Assembly: GCA_020851795.1 (NCBI GenBank)
Contig: JADZCA010000012.1
Span: 1 to 51,513, forward strand
DNA from: Planctomycetota bacterium
GTDB lineage: Bacteria > Planctomycetota > PLA2 > JAEUHO01
Reading direction: 5' to 3'
Length of the DNA: 51,513 nt
Shown here piece by piece: positions 11,001-18,990 of this stretch (positions are counted from its first letter, which is position 1; every line of letters starts with the position of its first letter). Below the pieces are notes generated by a model. That model did not search any database. It saw nothing but the letters and a program-made list of their open reading frames with translations, and had not been told where the DNA came from. Both the position numbers and the translations under genes were made by a program.

Positions 11001-11785
11001 CGGCGGGCGTTGTCGTCGCTCCACGAGGTCACCGGCTTGCCGGCCCCGCCGTCGAGAGGGCTCGCGAACACGTTGTAGGAACCCTTGGTCTCGGCGAGGT
11101 ACCAGACGGTCTTGCCGTCGGCGGAGACGCACGGGTTCATCTCGTTGAACGCCGTGTCGGTGAGCCGGCGGGGCAGCGTGCCGCTCGTGTCGGTCACGTA
11201 CACGTCGTAGGCGGCCGACCCCTCGTAGTCGTCCTGGAAGATCGTGTTGAACCCTCGCACGTACACGACGGTCTTGCCGTCGGGCCCGTAGGAGGCGTCG
11301 CGGCCGCCGTCGGTGGTGATGCGGCGCGCGGGCCCGCCCGCGGCGTCGACCTCGTAGACGTCGAACCCGTGCGGGGACGGGTCGCGGCTCGTCGTCAGGA
11401 GCAGGCGCTTGCCGTCGGGCGACCAGTCCGTGACGAGGTCGGCGCCCGAGTGGAAGGTGACCTGGCGCGGCTCGCCGCCCTCGAGGGGCATGACGAACAC
11501 GTCGTAGTTGCCCGTCCGCTTCGACGAGAAGGCGATCCACTTCCCGTCGGGCGACACGCGCGGCTTCGTGTCCTGGGCCTCGTGGATCGTCAGCCGCGTC
11601 GCGGCCCCCCCCGAGGTCGGCGCGCGCCACAGGTCGCCGCGCCACGCGAAGACGACGGTCTTGCCGTCGGGCGTGAGGCAGGGGAAGCGCAGCCCGCGGG
11701 TGGGCTTGCCCTCGGCGGCGAGGGCGGGGGCGGTCACGACGGCGAGGAGCGCCGCCGCGACGACGGTACGGAGGATCGCGCGCAT
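8015..11785 (-). CDS. Tricorn-type protease with PDZ and S41 domains (1256 aa)
   Basis: This is an exported homologue of tricorn protease, a serine peptidase that degrades oligopeptides downstream of larger proteases. A signal peptide (residues 1-23, ending ALA) is followed by two beta-propeller regions made of repeats like SPDGKWIAF (about 30-570). Then come the C1 region with MHGVDW (His609), a PDZ domain (about 662-752), and the S41 catalytic region with NERSFSDAE (Ser870 the likely nucleophile). Residues about 963-1110 are a Lys-Pro-Ala-Asp low-complexity linker, and residues 1111-1256 form an extra C-terminal domain I do not recognise; the linker and extra domain are unusual for the family. 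The start is the ATG at 11785 with GAGG upstream. Family assignment is firm; the substrate is unknown. Confidence 0.93.
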   Translation of the reverse strand: MRAILRTVVAAALLAVVTAPALAAEGKPTRGLRFPCLTPDGKTVVFAWRGDLWRAPTSGGAATRLTIHEAQDTKPRVSPDGKWIAFSSKRTGNYDVFVMPLEGGEPRQVTFHSGADLVTDWSPDGKRLLLTTSRDPSPHGFDVYEVDAAGGPARRITTDGGRDASYGPDGKTVVYVRGFNTIFQDDYEGSAAYDVYVTDTSGTLPRRLTDTAFNEMNPCVSADGKTVWYLAETKGSYNVFASPLDGGAGKPVTSWSDDNARRASLGWDRKTLAFEKDGRLYTVDLSLADPKATALDVRVESDVRNSGYDVRTLTDGAEHVNVSPDGARIAVAVRGDLWVLPAGGGDAERVTSGPATDDWPRWSPDGKRLLYYSDAKGNEDVYLLDLATKETKALTNHTADDAFPSWAPDGRRIVYTSQKGGNKDLYLLDVESGEERQLTRDPKDDDDATFSADGRWIAFDSGRGGSQAIWVMPTDRGDAEARRVTSGSGFFQVPSFSPDGSMLAFEEMDAAAGASGGIYVVKTSGGPAVQISRDGSAACWSPRGDWIYFSAERDDEKNVYRVRAPQQIEVGERVPFLGRVQVDRRREFGDLFDEAWRKLKDGFYDPTMHGVDWNAMREKYRPLAVDAEIKDEFYNVVSQMLGELDASHLGIYGPGDEDAGPRGPSTGYLGLDLAGASEADGGGRKVVAVQSRGPADEAGIRVGDVVKAVSGTTIKPETDLDRVLAGAAGKEVLVLFSKGDGSGDKTVRIKATNEGALRQLGYALWVDGCRKAVREATKGEAGYIHLSQMDQPNLARFNEQLAALAQDRKVKALVLDVRNNGGGNIHQQLLMALASRPFIAFQPRGLPRQLQPQLHWGKPVVLLINERSFSDAEVFPYAFKQLKLGKVVGVPTAGGVIGTNDITLSDGSKFRIPRVGWFGLNGENLERLGVKPDVLVAETPEDRRAGRDPQLLKAIDLVLEEIRPAKPAEKPADKPTEKPADAPKVDAAKPADKPADKPVEPAKPADPAPKPAATTPEKPADAPKPADKPADAPKPADAPKPVEAPKPADAPKAPEAPKATPTATTPEKPVEAPKPADKPADAPKPAEAPKAPEAPKPADGEKAAVATPAEPVNPIFDAVVGEWVRMRTTFGGTQRTAVQRVTEVTDDEVEVATTLEDGEAPPEGPRGGARPMTRREPKSKALSFRGERAGDDVHEKVEVNGRSLDCLVVTLKTRRGGVEKRWLSNEVPVTGLVKLERDGRVVTELVDWGVGEPPTK
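8450..8898 (-). repeat. KPAD-type low-complexity repeat inside the tricorn gene
   Basis: About 150 codons encode degenerate repeats of KPADKPAD, DAPKPAD and EAPKAPEAPK. It is a flexible proline/alanine/lysine linker between the S41 domain and the C-terminal domain. Its near-repetitive DNA is prone to copy-number change. Confidence 0.8.
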
Positions 11786-11832
11786 GGAACCTCGAGGATC
11801 GGCCCGCCCGCTCGGACGGGCCGGAATCCCTG

Positions 11833-11838
11833 AACCTA
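11833..11838 (-). promoter_or_regulatory. Candidate -10 box of the tricorn gene
   Basis: TAGGTT on the minus strand lies 47 bp before the ATG. No good -35 box is visible, so confidence is low. Confidence 0.3.
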
Positions 11839-12139
11839 CACCGGAAGGCCCGGCCGGGGGGATGCGATCGGGGGCGAGCCCGGAAGGCCTTCCGGTCCCG
11901 CGTCGGCGGCCGATCGCCGTCCGGACGGCTCGCCCCCGCGAGGGGGCCCGAGCCGCGGGGCCCGCGCCGGCCGACGCGTGGCGGCGCCCGGCGAGGCCCG
12001 CAGCCCACCGCCCGCGCACCCACGGCGGACGCGGCGGGGGCGTACTCCGCCACTGCGCCGCGGATCGGCGCGCCGCCACGCGCGTCGAGTCGCCCCCGGA
12101 TCCCACGTCACCCGCGGGCCAACGACGCCGTCAGGACGT

Positions 12140-12160
12140 CATCGGCTCGGCAAGCCGATG
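12140..12160. repeat. Small perfect inverted repeat
   Basis: CATCGGCT and AGCCGATG form an 8 bp stem around a 5 nt loop in the gap between rho and the tricorn gene. It could be an operator or a processed RNA hairpin; neither can be decided from sequence. Confidence 0.4.
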
Positions 12161-12277
12161 CAACGACGAACGCCTCGGGGCGACCCGGCGTCGTCGGTGG
12201 CACGACACCGCCCCCACCGCGATGCCGGCGCACGCGCACGCGTCACCGGCCCGCGAGCCCCCTCACCTCGGCCCCAT

Positions 12278-12333
12278 AGGAGCCCGTCCGGGGCGCGGGC
12301 CTTCCGGAAGCCCGCGCTCGGGGACGGGCTCCT
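12278..12333 (-). terminator. Long stem-loop at the rho 3' end
   Basis: AGGAGCCCGTCC (12278-12289) pairs perfectly with GGACGGGCTCCT (12322-12333). Inside it GCGCGGGC (12293-12300) pairs with GCCCGCGC (12310-12317). The outer arm includes two bases of the rho stop codon. There is no T run on the minus strand, so it may stabilise the mRNA end or end transcription without being a classical intrinsic terminator. Confidence 0.6.
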
Positions 12334-13729
12334 AGTCGTCCGCGGACTGGCGGGCCTTGTTGATCGACTTGAGGAACTCGTCGTTGTTCGCGGTCTTCTC
12401 GATGCGGTCCACGAGCAGCTGGAGCGCCTCGACGGGATGCACCTTGTTGAGCACCCGGCGGAGCACGTAGAGCTTCTCGAGCGTCGAGGGCGGGAGGAGC
12501 TTCTCCTCCTTGCGCGTGCCCGACTTGTTCACGTCGATCGCGGGCCAGATGCGCTGCTCGGCCGCGTTGCGGTCGAGCACGATCTCCATGTTGCCCGTGC
12601 CCTTGAACTCCTCGAAGATGAGCTGGTCCATCTTCGAGCCGGTGTCGATCAGGGCCGTCGCGATGATCGTCAGCGAGCCCGCGTGCTCGACGTTGCGCGC
12701 GCCCGCGAAGAACGCCTTCGGGCGCTCGAGGCTGCGCGAGTCCATGCCGCCCGACAGCGTGCGGCCGCCGCCGCGCTGGAGCAGGTTGTAGGCGCGACCG
12801 AGGCGCGTGAGCGAGTCCATCAGCACGACGACGTGCTTGCCGGCCTCGACGAGGCGCTTGGCCTTCTTGAGCACCACCTCGGAGAGGCGCGCGTGGCTCT
12901 CGGGCGGACGGTCGTTGGTCGAGACCGCGACCTCGCCCGCCACGGCCCGCTGCATCGCCGTGGCCTCCTCGGGGCGCTCGTCGACGAGCAGCACGAGCAG
13001 GTACACGTCGGGGTGGTTGCGCATCACCGCCTGCGCGATCCGCTGCAGGATGATCGTCTTGCCCGCGCGGGGCGGCGACGTGATGAGCGAGCGCTGCCCG
13101 AAGCCGATCGGGCACATGAGGTCGATGATGCGCGCCGTCGTGTCGTTGGCACCGCTCGTCAGGTCGATCTTGCGGTCCGGGTCGACGACGGTGAGCTGCT
13201 CCCAGCCCTTCGTGTCGCGCCAGAGGTGGGGCGCCATCCCGCACACCGACCGCAGCCGGACGAGCTGCGGGTTCTGGCCGGGCCGCTTGGGCGGGCCGAT
13301 CTCGCCGTCCACCGTGCAGCCGTCGCGCAGGCCGTACTGGCGCACGATCGGCGCCGGCACGTACGCGTCGTCCATCGTCGGGTAGTAGCCGTTGGCGGGG
13401 CTGCGCAGGAAGCCGTGCCCCTCGCGCATCAGCTCGAGGATCGGGAACTTGTAGAGGTCGGCCGGCGCCGGCGGCACGAACGGCTCCTCGGGCGGCGGCG
13501 GCAGGTCGTCCACCGCGGGGCCGCGGACCCACGGCGCGGCGCCGCCTTCGGCCCCCGGCGCCGGCGCGAACGCGTCGGCCTCCATGCCCATCCCGCCCCC
13601 CATCCCGCCGCCCATCCCCCCGCCACGGTGGCGGTTGCGCCCCCCGCGACGACGACGACGGCGACGGCCCCCGCCGCCACCGCCCCCGCCGGGACCGGAC
13701 ATCGGGGAGGGAATCGGGTCGTCGTACAT
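12332..13729 (-). CDS. rho: Transcription termination factor Rho
   Basis: Rho is the hexameric RNA-dependent ATPase that ends transcription. The RNA-binding cold-shock-like domain is present (residues about 95-165, with HGFLRSP). The ATPase core carries the Walker A SPPRAGKT (218-225), DERPEE (250-255) and the DSLTRLGRAYN segment. The N-terminus is unusual: the usual helical N-terminal domain is replaced by about 90 residues of low complexity with poly-Gly, seven consecutive arginines and GGGM repeats, followed by a proline-rich stretch. At 465 aa it is longer than E. coli Rho (419 aa). The start is the ATG at 13729 with GGAG 7 nt upstream. It is divergent from tig across 461 bp, leaving room for a long leader that could be autoregulated. 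Confidence 0.95.
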   Translation of the reverse strand: MYDDPIPSPMSGPGGGGGGGGRRRRRRRGGRNRHRGGGMGGGMGGGMGMEADAFAPAPGAEGGAAPWVRGPAVDDLPPPPEEPFVPPAPADLYKFPILELMREGHGFLRSPANGYYPTMDDAYVPAPIVRQYGLRDGCTVDGEIGPPKRPGQNPQLVRLRSVCGMAPHLWRDTKGWEQLTVVDPDRKIDLTSGANDTTARIIDLMCPIGFGQRSLITSPPRAGKTIILQRIAQAVMRNHPDVYLLVLLVDERPEEATAMQRAVAGEVAVSTNDRPPESHARLSEVVLKKAKRLVEAGKHVVVLMDSLTRLGRAYNLLQRGGGRTLSGGMDSRSLERPKAFFAGARNVEHAGSLTIIATALIDTGSKMDQLIFEEFKGTGNMEIVLDRNAAEQRIWPAIDVNKSGTRKEEKLLPPSTLEKLYVLRRVLNKVHPVEALQLLVDRIEKTANNDEFLKSINKARQSADD

Positions 13730-14190
13730 GCGGACGCTCCAAGTCGGCCCGGCCGGGATGCCGGGAACCGAACAAACCACGAACACGGGTACGCACGGCG
13801 CGACGCCACGCGGACCCGACGACGGCGAACAGCCGACGGGCGGAGCCCCCCGCACGAGTCGGGCGGCTCCGTGGACGGACGACGGCCCGCTGGCGGGCGA
13901 CGGGGACGTGCCGCCGCGCGGGGTCGGGGAGCGGACCTCATCGATCGCGTCCCTCGGCGGCCGGGTGCCCGCGGAATCGGGCCCACCGACGCGCTCAGAA
14001 CCTTCGGGAAGCGACCCTCAAGGCCCCTGCGTCCACGGGGAGAGCGTAGCGCGTCCCGCGGGGGACGCAAGGATTCGATGGCCGCGGGCCCCGGACACCC
14101 CGCGATCCTTGGCCCTCCGCGCGCCGCGGATACCCTCCACCCCCCCGCGCGACGGCCGAACCTCGGCCGGGCGCGCCGCCGGAGGCACGC
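13730..14190. other. 461 bp divergent region between rho and tig
   Basis: No gene is visible. It carries the tig promoter (14109-14136) and several inverted repeats: CGGAGCC/GGCTCCG (13841-13847 and 13865-13871), GCGTCCC/GGGACGC (14051-14068) and CGGCCGA/TCGGCCG (14153-14169). The first two could lie in a rho leader. The tig ribosome-binding site GGAGG is at 14181-14185. Confidence 0.6.
14109..14136 (+). promoter_or_regulatory. Promoter of tig-clpP-clpX
   Basis: TTGGCC (14109-14114) and TACCCT (14131-14136) are separated by 16 bp, the same spacing as the fusA promoter. The -10 box ends 54 bp before the tig ATG. The hairpin at 14153-14169 lies in the leader. Confidence 0.6.
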
Positions 14191-15525
14191 ATGGAGTTCC
14201 GCGTCGAGGAGCTGGCCCCCTGCCGCAAGAAGGTGACCGTCACGGTCGCCCCCGAGCGGGTGAAGGAGGCGCTGGACGAGCAGTACGCCGAGATCAACAA
14301 GCAGGTCGCGATGCCCGGGTTCCGCCCCGGCAAGACGCCCCGCAAGCTGCTCGAGGCGAAGTTCGGGGCGCACATCCGCGAGGAGGTGCGCGGCAAGCTC
14401 GTCGAGGCGGCGTTCTCCGAGGCGGTCAAGGAGAAGAAGGTCGTGCCGCTCGCGCAGCCGACCGTGAGCCTCGACGGCGTCACGGTCGAGCCCGGCAAGG
14501 GCCTCGAGTTCGCCTTCGAGGTGACCACCCGGCCCGAGTTCGAGCTCCCGACGTGGAAGGGGCTCGAGGTCAAGGTCCCCGCGGTCGCCGTCTCCGACGC
14601 CGACGTGGACGAGGGCGTCGAGTCGATGCGGATGTCGGAGGGCACGCTCGAGGCCTCGACCGACCCGATCGTCCCCGACGACGTCGCCGTGCTCGACTGG
14701 AAGGCGCTCGACGCCGGCGCGGTGCTGCACGCCGCCGAGGGCGCGTACTACCGCGTGGGCCACGGCGAGCTCGACGGGATCGCGCTCGAGGGCGCCGACG
14801 CGGCGCTCGCGGGCGGCAAGCCCGGCACCAAGGTCACGGTGCGCGGCCGCGCCGCGGCCGAGGACACGCGCCGCGAGCTCGCGGGCCGCGAGTTCGACGT
14901 CGAGCTCGAGGTGCGCGACACGAAGCGCTTCCGCCCCGCGGCGCTCGACGAGGCCTTCCTCAAGCGCCACGACTTCGACGACGTCGAGGAGCTGCGCCGC
15001 GACGTGCGCCGCCGCATCCTGCGCGCGCGAGAGCGCGACCGCGACCGCGTCGCCGAGATGCGGCTCGTCGAGGGGCTCGTCGGGCAGCTGAGCTTCGCGA
15101 TCCCGGCCGAGCTGGTCGACGACGCCGTCACCCGTTGGGCCGAGCGGCGCCGCTACGAGGCCTCCGAGCGCGGGCTCCCCGAAGACGAGGTGGCGAAGTC
15201 GATCGAGGCCGACGAGGCCCGCGTCCGCGGCGAGGTCGAGGCCGACCTGCGTCGTCACTTCGTGCTCGACGCCGTCGCCGAGGCCGAGAAGGTCGAGGTC
15301 ACCGAGCAGGAGCTCGTCGGGGCGGTCGAGCAGATCGCCCGCGAGTCGGGCCGCTCGGCCGGCGAGGTGGTCCAGCACTTCCAGGAGGAGCCGAACCGGC
15401 TCTCCGAGCTGCGGTCGCACCTGCGCCACCAGAAGGCGCGCGAGGCGCTGCGCCGCGCCGCCACGATCGTCGAGGAGGCGGCCCCGGCCCCCGAGCCGGC
15501 GGCGGCCCCCAAGAAGGGCAAGTAG
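14191..15525 (+). CDS. tig: Trigger factor
   Basis: Trigger factor is the ribosome-bound chaperone that meets nascent chains at the exit tunnel. The N-terminal ribosome-docking signature is present as GFRPGKTPRKLLEAKFG (about residues 46-62). The central FKBP-like prolyl isomerase region (about 155-245) is divergent, so isomerase activity is uncertain. A helical C-terminal domain with many charged residues follows, ending in an alanine/proline/lysine tail. The length of 444 aa matches the family. A perfect GGAGG lies 5 nt before the ATG. clpP begins 28 bp downstream, the common tig-clpP-clpX order, so the three genes are probably co-transcribed. Confidence 0.95.
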   Translation: MEFRVEELAPCRKKVTVTVAPERVKEALDEQYAEINKQVAMPGFRPGKTPRKLLEAKFGAHIREEVRGKLVEAAFSEAVKEKKVVPLAQPTVSLDGVTVEPGKGLEFAFEVTTRPEFELPTWKGLEVKVPAVAVSDADVDEGVESMRMSEGTLEASTDPIVPDDVAVLDWKALDAGAVLHAAEGAYYRVGHGELDGIALEGADAALAGGKPGTKVTVRGRAAAEDTRRELAGREFDVELEVRDTKRFRPAALDEAFLKRHDFDDVEELRRDVRRRILRARERDRDRVAEMRLVEGLVGQLSFAIPAELVDDAVTRWAERRRYEASERGLPEDEVAKSIEADEARVRGEVEADLRRHFVLDAVAEAEKVEVTEQELVGAVEQIARESGRSAGEVVQHFQEEPNRLSELRSHLRHQKAREALRRAATIVEEAAPAPEPAAAPKKGK

Positions 15526-15553
15526 CATCCCGGCCCGAACCCGGAGCCTGCCG

Positions 15554-16249
15554 ATGTCCGACCCGACCCCCCGCCCCGACGCCGACGCGCTCTGGACGCC
15601 CGACAGCGCGCCGCGGGCGGAGTACTTCATCCCCGTCGTCGTCGAGCGGACCGGGCGCGGCGAGCGCTCGTGGGACATCTACAGCCGCCTGCTCGAGGAC
15701 CGGATCATCTTCATCGGCGCGCCGATCGGCGACGGGCTCGCCAACTCGGTGATCGCGCAGCTGCTCTTCCTGCAGAAGGCGGACAAGGCGCGCGACATCC
15801 ACGTCTACATCAACAGCCCCGGCGGCAGCGTGTCGGCGGGCCTCGCGATCTACGACACGATGCAGTACGTCTCGTGCCCGGTCGAGACGGTCTGCGTCGG
15901 CATGGCTGCCAGCATGGCGGCGGTGCTGCTGGCCGCGGGCTCGCCCGGCAAGCGCTTCTCGCTCCCCCACGCGCGCATCATGCTCCACCAGCCGTGGGGC
16001 GGCGTGCAGGGCACGGCGGCCGACGTCGCCATCGAGGCCGACGAGATCCTCGAGGCGAAGTCGAGCCTCTCGCACATCCTCGCCAAGCACACGGGCCGCA
16101 CCGTCGAGCAGGTGGACCGCGAGACCGACCGCAACAAGTACCTCTCGGCGCCGCAGGCGCGCGAGTACGGGGTGATCGACGAGGTCGTCGAGTCGCTCAA
16201 GGTCAAGCCGGGCGGCAAGGCCCCCGACAGCCCGTCGATCCTCCGCTGA
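15554..16249 (+). CDS. clpP: ATP-dependent Clp protease proteolytic subunit
   Basis: ClpP forms the double-heptamer serine protease chamber fed by Clp/Hsp100 unfoldases. The catalytic triad is complete: Ser120 in GMAASMAAVL, His145 in MLHQPWGG, and Asp192 in ETDRNKYLSAPQ. The substrate-strand motif NSPGGSVSAG is intact. At 231 aa it has about 20-25 extra N-terminal residues compared with mature ClpP; a propeptide removed by self-cleavage is known in the family and could apply here. GGAG lies 7 nt before the ATG. It sits between tig and clpX, its functional partner. Confidence 0.96.
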   Translation: MSDPTPRPDADALWTPDSAPRAEYFIPVVVERTGRGERSWDIYSRLLEDRIIFIGAPIGDGLANSVIAQLLFLQKADKARDIHVYINSPGGSVSAGLAIYDTMQYVSCPVETVCVGMAASMAAVLLAAGSPGKRFSLPHARIMLHQPWGGVQGTAADVAIEADEILEAKSSLSHILAKHTGRTVEQVDRETDRNKYLSAPQAREYGVIDEVVESLKVKPGGKAPDSPSILR

Positions 16250-16350
16250 CGCTCGTTCGCGGACGCCGCGGGGCGGGTCTTCGAGGACGTCGCGCGGCGG
16301 GCCCTCGGTTCCGCGCCGCCACGCCGGCGTCGCGATCCCCGACGCCGGGG

Positions 16351-16356
16351 TAGACT
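16351..16356 (+). promoter_or_regulatory. Candidate -10 box ahead of clpX
   Basis: GGGGTAGACT contains TAGACT, 57 bp before the clpX ATG, in the 164 bp gap after clpP. No convincing -35 box is present. It may give clpX extra transcription apart from the tig promoter. Confidence 0.3.
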
Positions 16357-16413
16357 GCCGACCGTCGCGGCGGGTGGGCTCGTGCCCCCCGTCCGTCCGG
16401 TCCCCGAGGCTCC

Positions 16414-17748
16414 ATGACGACGCCGCGCCGCTCCGTCGAGAAGTGCACGTTCTGCGGCAAGAGCCGCCACGCCGTCGAGTCGCTGATCGCGGGCCCCCCC
16501 GGGATCTACATCTGCAACGAGTGCGTCGAGCTCTGCAACACGATCCTCCTCGAGGAGCTCAAGCGGGGCGGGCGCAGCGGGAAGGCGAAGGCGCCGGCGG
16601 CGCCCGCCGAGGGCCGGACCGGCGGCGCGTCCACGGGCGCGGCCGCGGCCGCCCCGGGCGGCGTGCCGATCGAGGTCAAGGCGCCGCGGGAGATCCACCG
16701 CTTCCTCGACCAGTACGTCGTCGGGCAGGACCGCGCGAAGAAGATCCTCTCGGTCGCCGTCTACAACCACTACCGCCGCGTGCTGGCGGGCGCGACGAGC
16801 GACGTCGAGATCGACAAGAGCAACATCCTGCTCGTCGGGCCCACGGGCAGCGGCAAGACGCTGCTCGCGCGCACGCTCGCGCGCATGCTCGACGTCCCGT
16901 TCGCGATCGCGGACGCGACCACGCTGACCGAGGCCGGCTACGTGGGCGAGGACGTCGAGAACATCCTCCTCAAGCTCCTCCAGGCGGCCGAGTTCAACCG
17001 CGCGCGCGCCGAGGTCGGCATCGTCTACATCGACGAGATCGACAAGATCAACCGCACGACGAACAACCCCTCGATCACGCGCGACGTGTCGGGTGAGGGC
17101 GTGCAGCAGGCGTTGCTCAAGATCATGGAGGGGACGGTCGCCAACATCCCCCCGCAGGGCGGCCGCAAGCACCCCGAGCAGCAGTACCTGCAGATGGACA
17201 CGTCCAACATCCTGTTCATCTGCGGCGGCACGTTCAGCAGCATCGACGAGATCATCGCCAAGCGCCTCGGCCGCAGCCTGATCGGGTTCGGCCGCGAGCA
17301 CGAGCGCGGCGCGGCGCTCACCGACGACGAGCGCACGAAGATCCTGCGCAAGATCGAGCCGCACGACCTGATCGACTTCGGGATGATCCCGGAGTTCGTC
17401 GGTCGTCTCCCGGTGATCGCCACGCTCGACCCGCTCGCCCGCGAGGACCTCTACCGCGTCCTCGTCGAGCCCAAGAACGCGCTCGTGCGCCAGTTCCAGA
17501 AGCTCTTCGAGCTCGAGGACGCGCAGCTCGAGTTCGACGACGAGGCGCTGTACGCGATCTGCGACCTCGCGCTCAAGCGCGACACGGGCGTGCGCGCGCT
17601 GCGCAGCATCCTCGAGGAGGTCGTCCTCGACCTCATGTACGAGCTCCCCGACCAGACCGAGCCCAGCGTCTACCGCATCAGCCGCGACGTGATCGAGAAG
17701 AAGGCGCCGGTCGCGCGGGCGGCCAAGCGCCGCAAGACCGGGAGCTGA
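16414..17748 (+). CDS. clpX: ATP-dependent Clp protease ATP-binding subunit ClpX
   Basis: ClpX is the AAA+ unfoldase that delivers substrates to ClpP. The N-terminal C4 zinc-binding domain is present (CTFC at 11-14 and CNEC at 34-37). A linker rich in Ala/Gly/Pro (about 51-88) leads into the AAA+ core with Walker A GPTGSGKT (142-149), a Walker B ending YIDEIDKI, and the GYVGEDVE pore loop. The ClpP-docking loop is present as LIGFGRE. The C-terminal small domain includes [11 protein letters not shown], the sensor-2 region. The length of 444 aa is normal. rlmN starts 11 bp after the stop. Confidence 0.96.
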   Translation: MTTPRRSVEKCTFCGKSRHAVESLIAGPPGIYICNECVELCNTILLEELKRGGRSGKAKAPAAPAEGRTGGASTGAAAAAPGGVPIEVKAPREIHRFLDQYVVGQDRAKKILSVAVYNHYRRVLAGATSDVEIDKSNILLVGPTGSGKTLLARTLARMLDVPFAIADATTLTEAGYVGEDVENILLKLLQAAEFNRARAEVGIVYIDEIDKINRTTNNPSITRDVSGEGVQQALLKIMEGTVANIPPQGGRKHPEQQYLQMDTSNILFICGGTFSSIDEIIAKRLGRSLIGFGREHERGAALTDDERTKILRKIEPHDLIDFGMIPEFVGRLPVIATLDPLAREDLYRVLVEPKNALVRQFQKLFELEDAQLEFDDEALYAICDLALKRDTGVRALRSILEEVVLDLMYELPDQTEPSVYRISRDVIEKKAPVARAAKRRKTGS

Positions 17749-17759
17749 CGGCGGGCCGC

Positions 17760-18935
17760 ATGGGCCCGGCCCCGACGGACCCCGACGCGTCCGCCCCCGC
17801 CCCGCACGACCGGGGCGCGGCACGCGCCGCGCACGACGCGGGGCCCGGGGCGCCGCCGGCGGCCACGGGCCGCCCGGTGCTCACGGGGCTCTCGCTCGAC
17901 GCGCTGCGCGCGCTGTTCGCGTCGCTGCGCGAGCCGGCGTTCCGTGCGACGCAGGTGTTCCAGGCCGTCTGGCGCGAGGGGACGACCGACCTCGCGGGGC
18001 TCTCGACGCTGCCGAAGGCGCTGCGGGCCCGCCTGTCCGAGGCCGTCGAGCCGACCGCGACGACCGTGGTCGAGGCGGAGACGTCCGAGGACGGGACCAC
18101 GAAGCTGCTGCTCGGGCTCGCCGACGGGGCGCGCGTCGAGACGGTGATGATCCCCGAGGGGGACCGCCGCACCGTCTGCGTCTCGACGCAGGTGGGCTGC
18201 CCGATCCGCTGCGTGTTCTGCGCGTCGGGCGTGCGCGGGCTGCTGCGCAACCTCTCGACCGCCGAGATCGCCGAGCAGGTGCTGCGCGTCCGCCAGCGCC
18301 TCGGGGCCCGCCCCAGCAACGTGGTCGTGATGGGCATGGGCGAGCCGCTGCTCAACCTGAAGCACCTCGCCGCCGCGATCCGCCTGTGGGAGGACCCCGC
18401 CGGCATGGACTTCGGCGCGCGCCGCATCACGGTCTCGACGGCTGGCACCGCGGCGATGGTGGACCGGCTCGCGGAGGAGGACCTCGGCGTGCACCTCGCG
18501 GTCTCGCTGCACGGTCCCGACGACGCGACGCGGCGGCGCCTGATCCCGACGAGCCCGGAGGGGCGCGTGCAGGACCTCGTGGACGCGGCGGCCCGCTTCG
18601 CGCGCAAGACCGGGCGCGACGTCACGGTGGAGTACGTGCTCATCGAGGGCGAGAACGACCGTCCCGCGCACGCGGACGTGCTCGCGCGCCTGCTCGTGGG
18701 GCGCCACATCCACGTGAACCTGATCCCGCTCAACCCCGTGGCGCACCGCCCCGAGCTGCACGCGCCGTCGAACGCCGCCGCGCACGCCTTCGCGCGCCGC
18801 CTCGAGGACGCGGGCGTCCCGACGCGCCTCCGGTCGCGGCGCGGCGACGACATCCACGCCGCCTGCGGCCAGCTCGCGCTCGAGCGGGCCGTCTCGGGCC
18901 CCGCGGCGCCCGCGCCGCGGTCCGGCGACGCCTGA
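17760..18935 (+). CDS. rlmN: Dual-specificity rRNA/tRNA (adenine-C2) methyltransferase RlmN
   Basis: RlmN is a radical-SAM enzyme that methylates C2 of adenosine in 23S rRNA (position 2503 in E. coli) and in some tRNAs. The iron-sulfur motif C-x3-C-x2-C is at Cys147, Cys151 and Cys154. The two other conserved cysteines are present: Cys140 (seven residues before the cluster, as E. coli Cys118) and Cys369 in GDDIHAACGQL (the methyl-carrying cysteine, E. coli Cys355). The first ~38 residues are low-complexity Pro/Ala/Asp and may be poorly conserved or partly untranslated; no strong ribosome-binding site decides the start. Its position directly after clpX suggests co-transcription. Confidence 0.93.
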   Translation: MGPAPTDPDASAPAPHDRGAARAAHDAGPGAPPAATGRPVLTGLSLDALRALFASLREPAFRATQVFQAVWREGTTDLAGLSTLPKALRARLSEAVEPTATTVVEAETSEDGTTKLLLGLADGARVETVMIPEGDRRTVCVSTQVGCPIRCVFCASGVRGLLRNLSTAEIAEQVLRVRQRLGARPSNVVVMGMGEPLLNLKHLAAAIRLWEDPAGMDFGARRITVSTAGTAAMVDRLAEEDLGVHLAVSLHGPDDATRRRLIPTSPEGRVQDLVDAAARFARKTGRDVTVEYVLIEGENDRPAHADVLARLLVGRHIHVNLIPLNPVAHRPELHAPSNAAAHAFARRLEDAGVPTRLRSRRGDDIHAACGQLALERAVSGPAAPAPRSGDA

Positions 18936-18990
18936 CGACGAGGCGGGCGGCGCCCCCGCGGCTCGCGCCGCGCCGACCGCGGACGCGCCG

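Larger units (their letters stand above)
11786..12331. other. 546 bp gap between the rho stop and the tricorn start
   Basis: No credible gene is visible. It contains a -10-like box for the tricorn gene (11833-11838), a small hairpin (12140-12160) and the long hairpin at the end of rho (12278-12333). The rest is GC-rich sequence without recognisable features. Confidence 0.6.

Noticed and set aside
7649..11833. Long plus-strand open frame opposite the tricorn gene
   Set aside because: The minus strand here encodes a full tricorn protein with catalytic motifs; the plus frame is its mirror with biased Arg/Leu/Val composition.
12243..13796. Alternative frame overlapping rho
   Set aside because: The rho frame carries Walker motifs and a full Rho core; the other frame is Arg-rich without domains.
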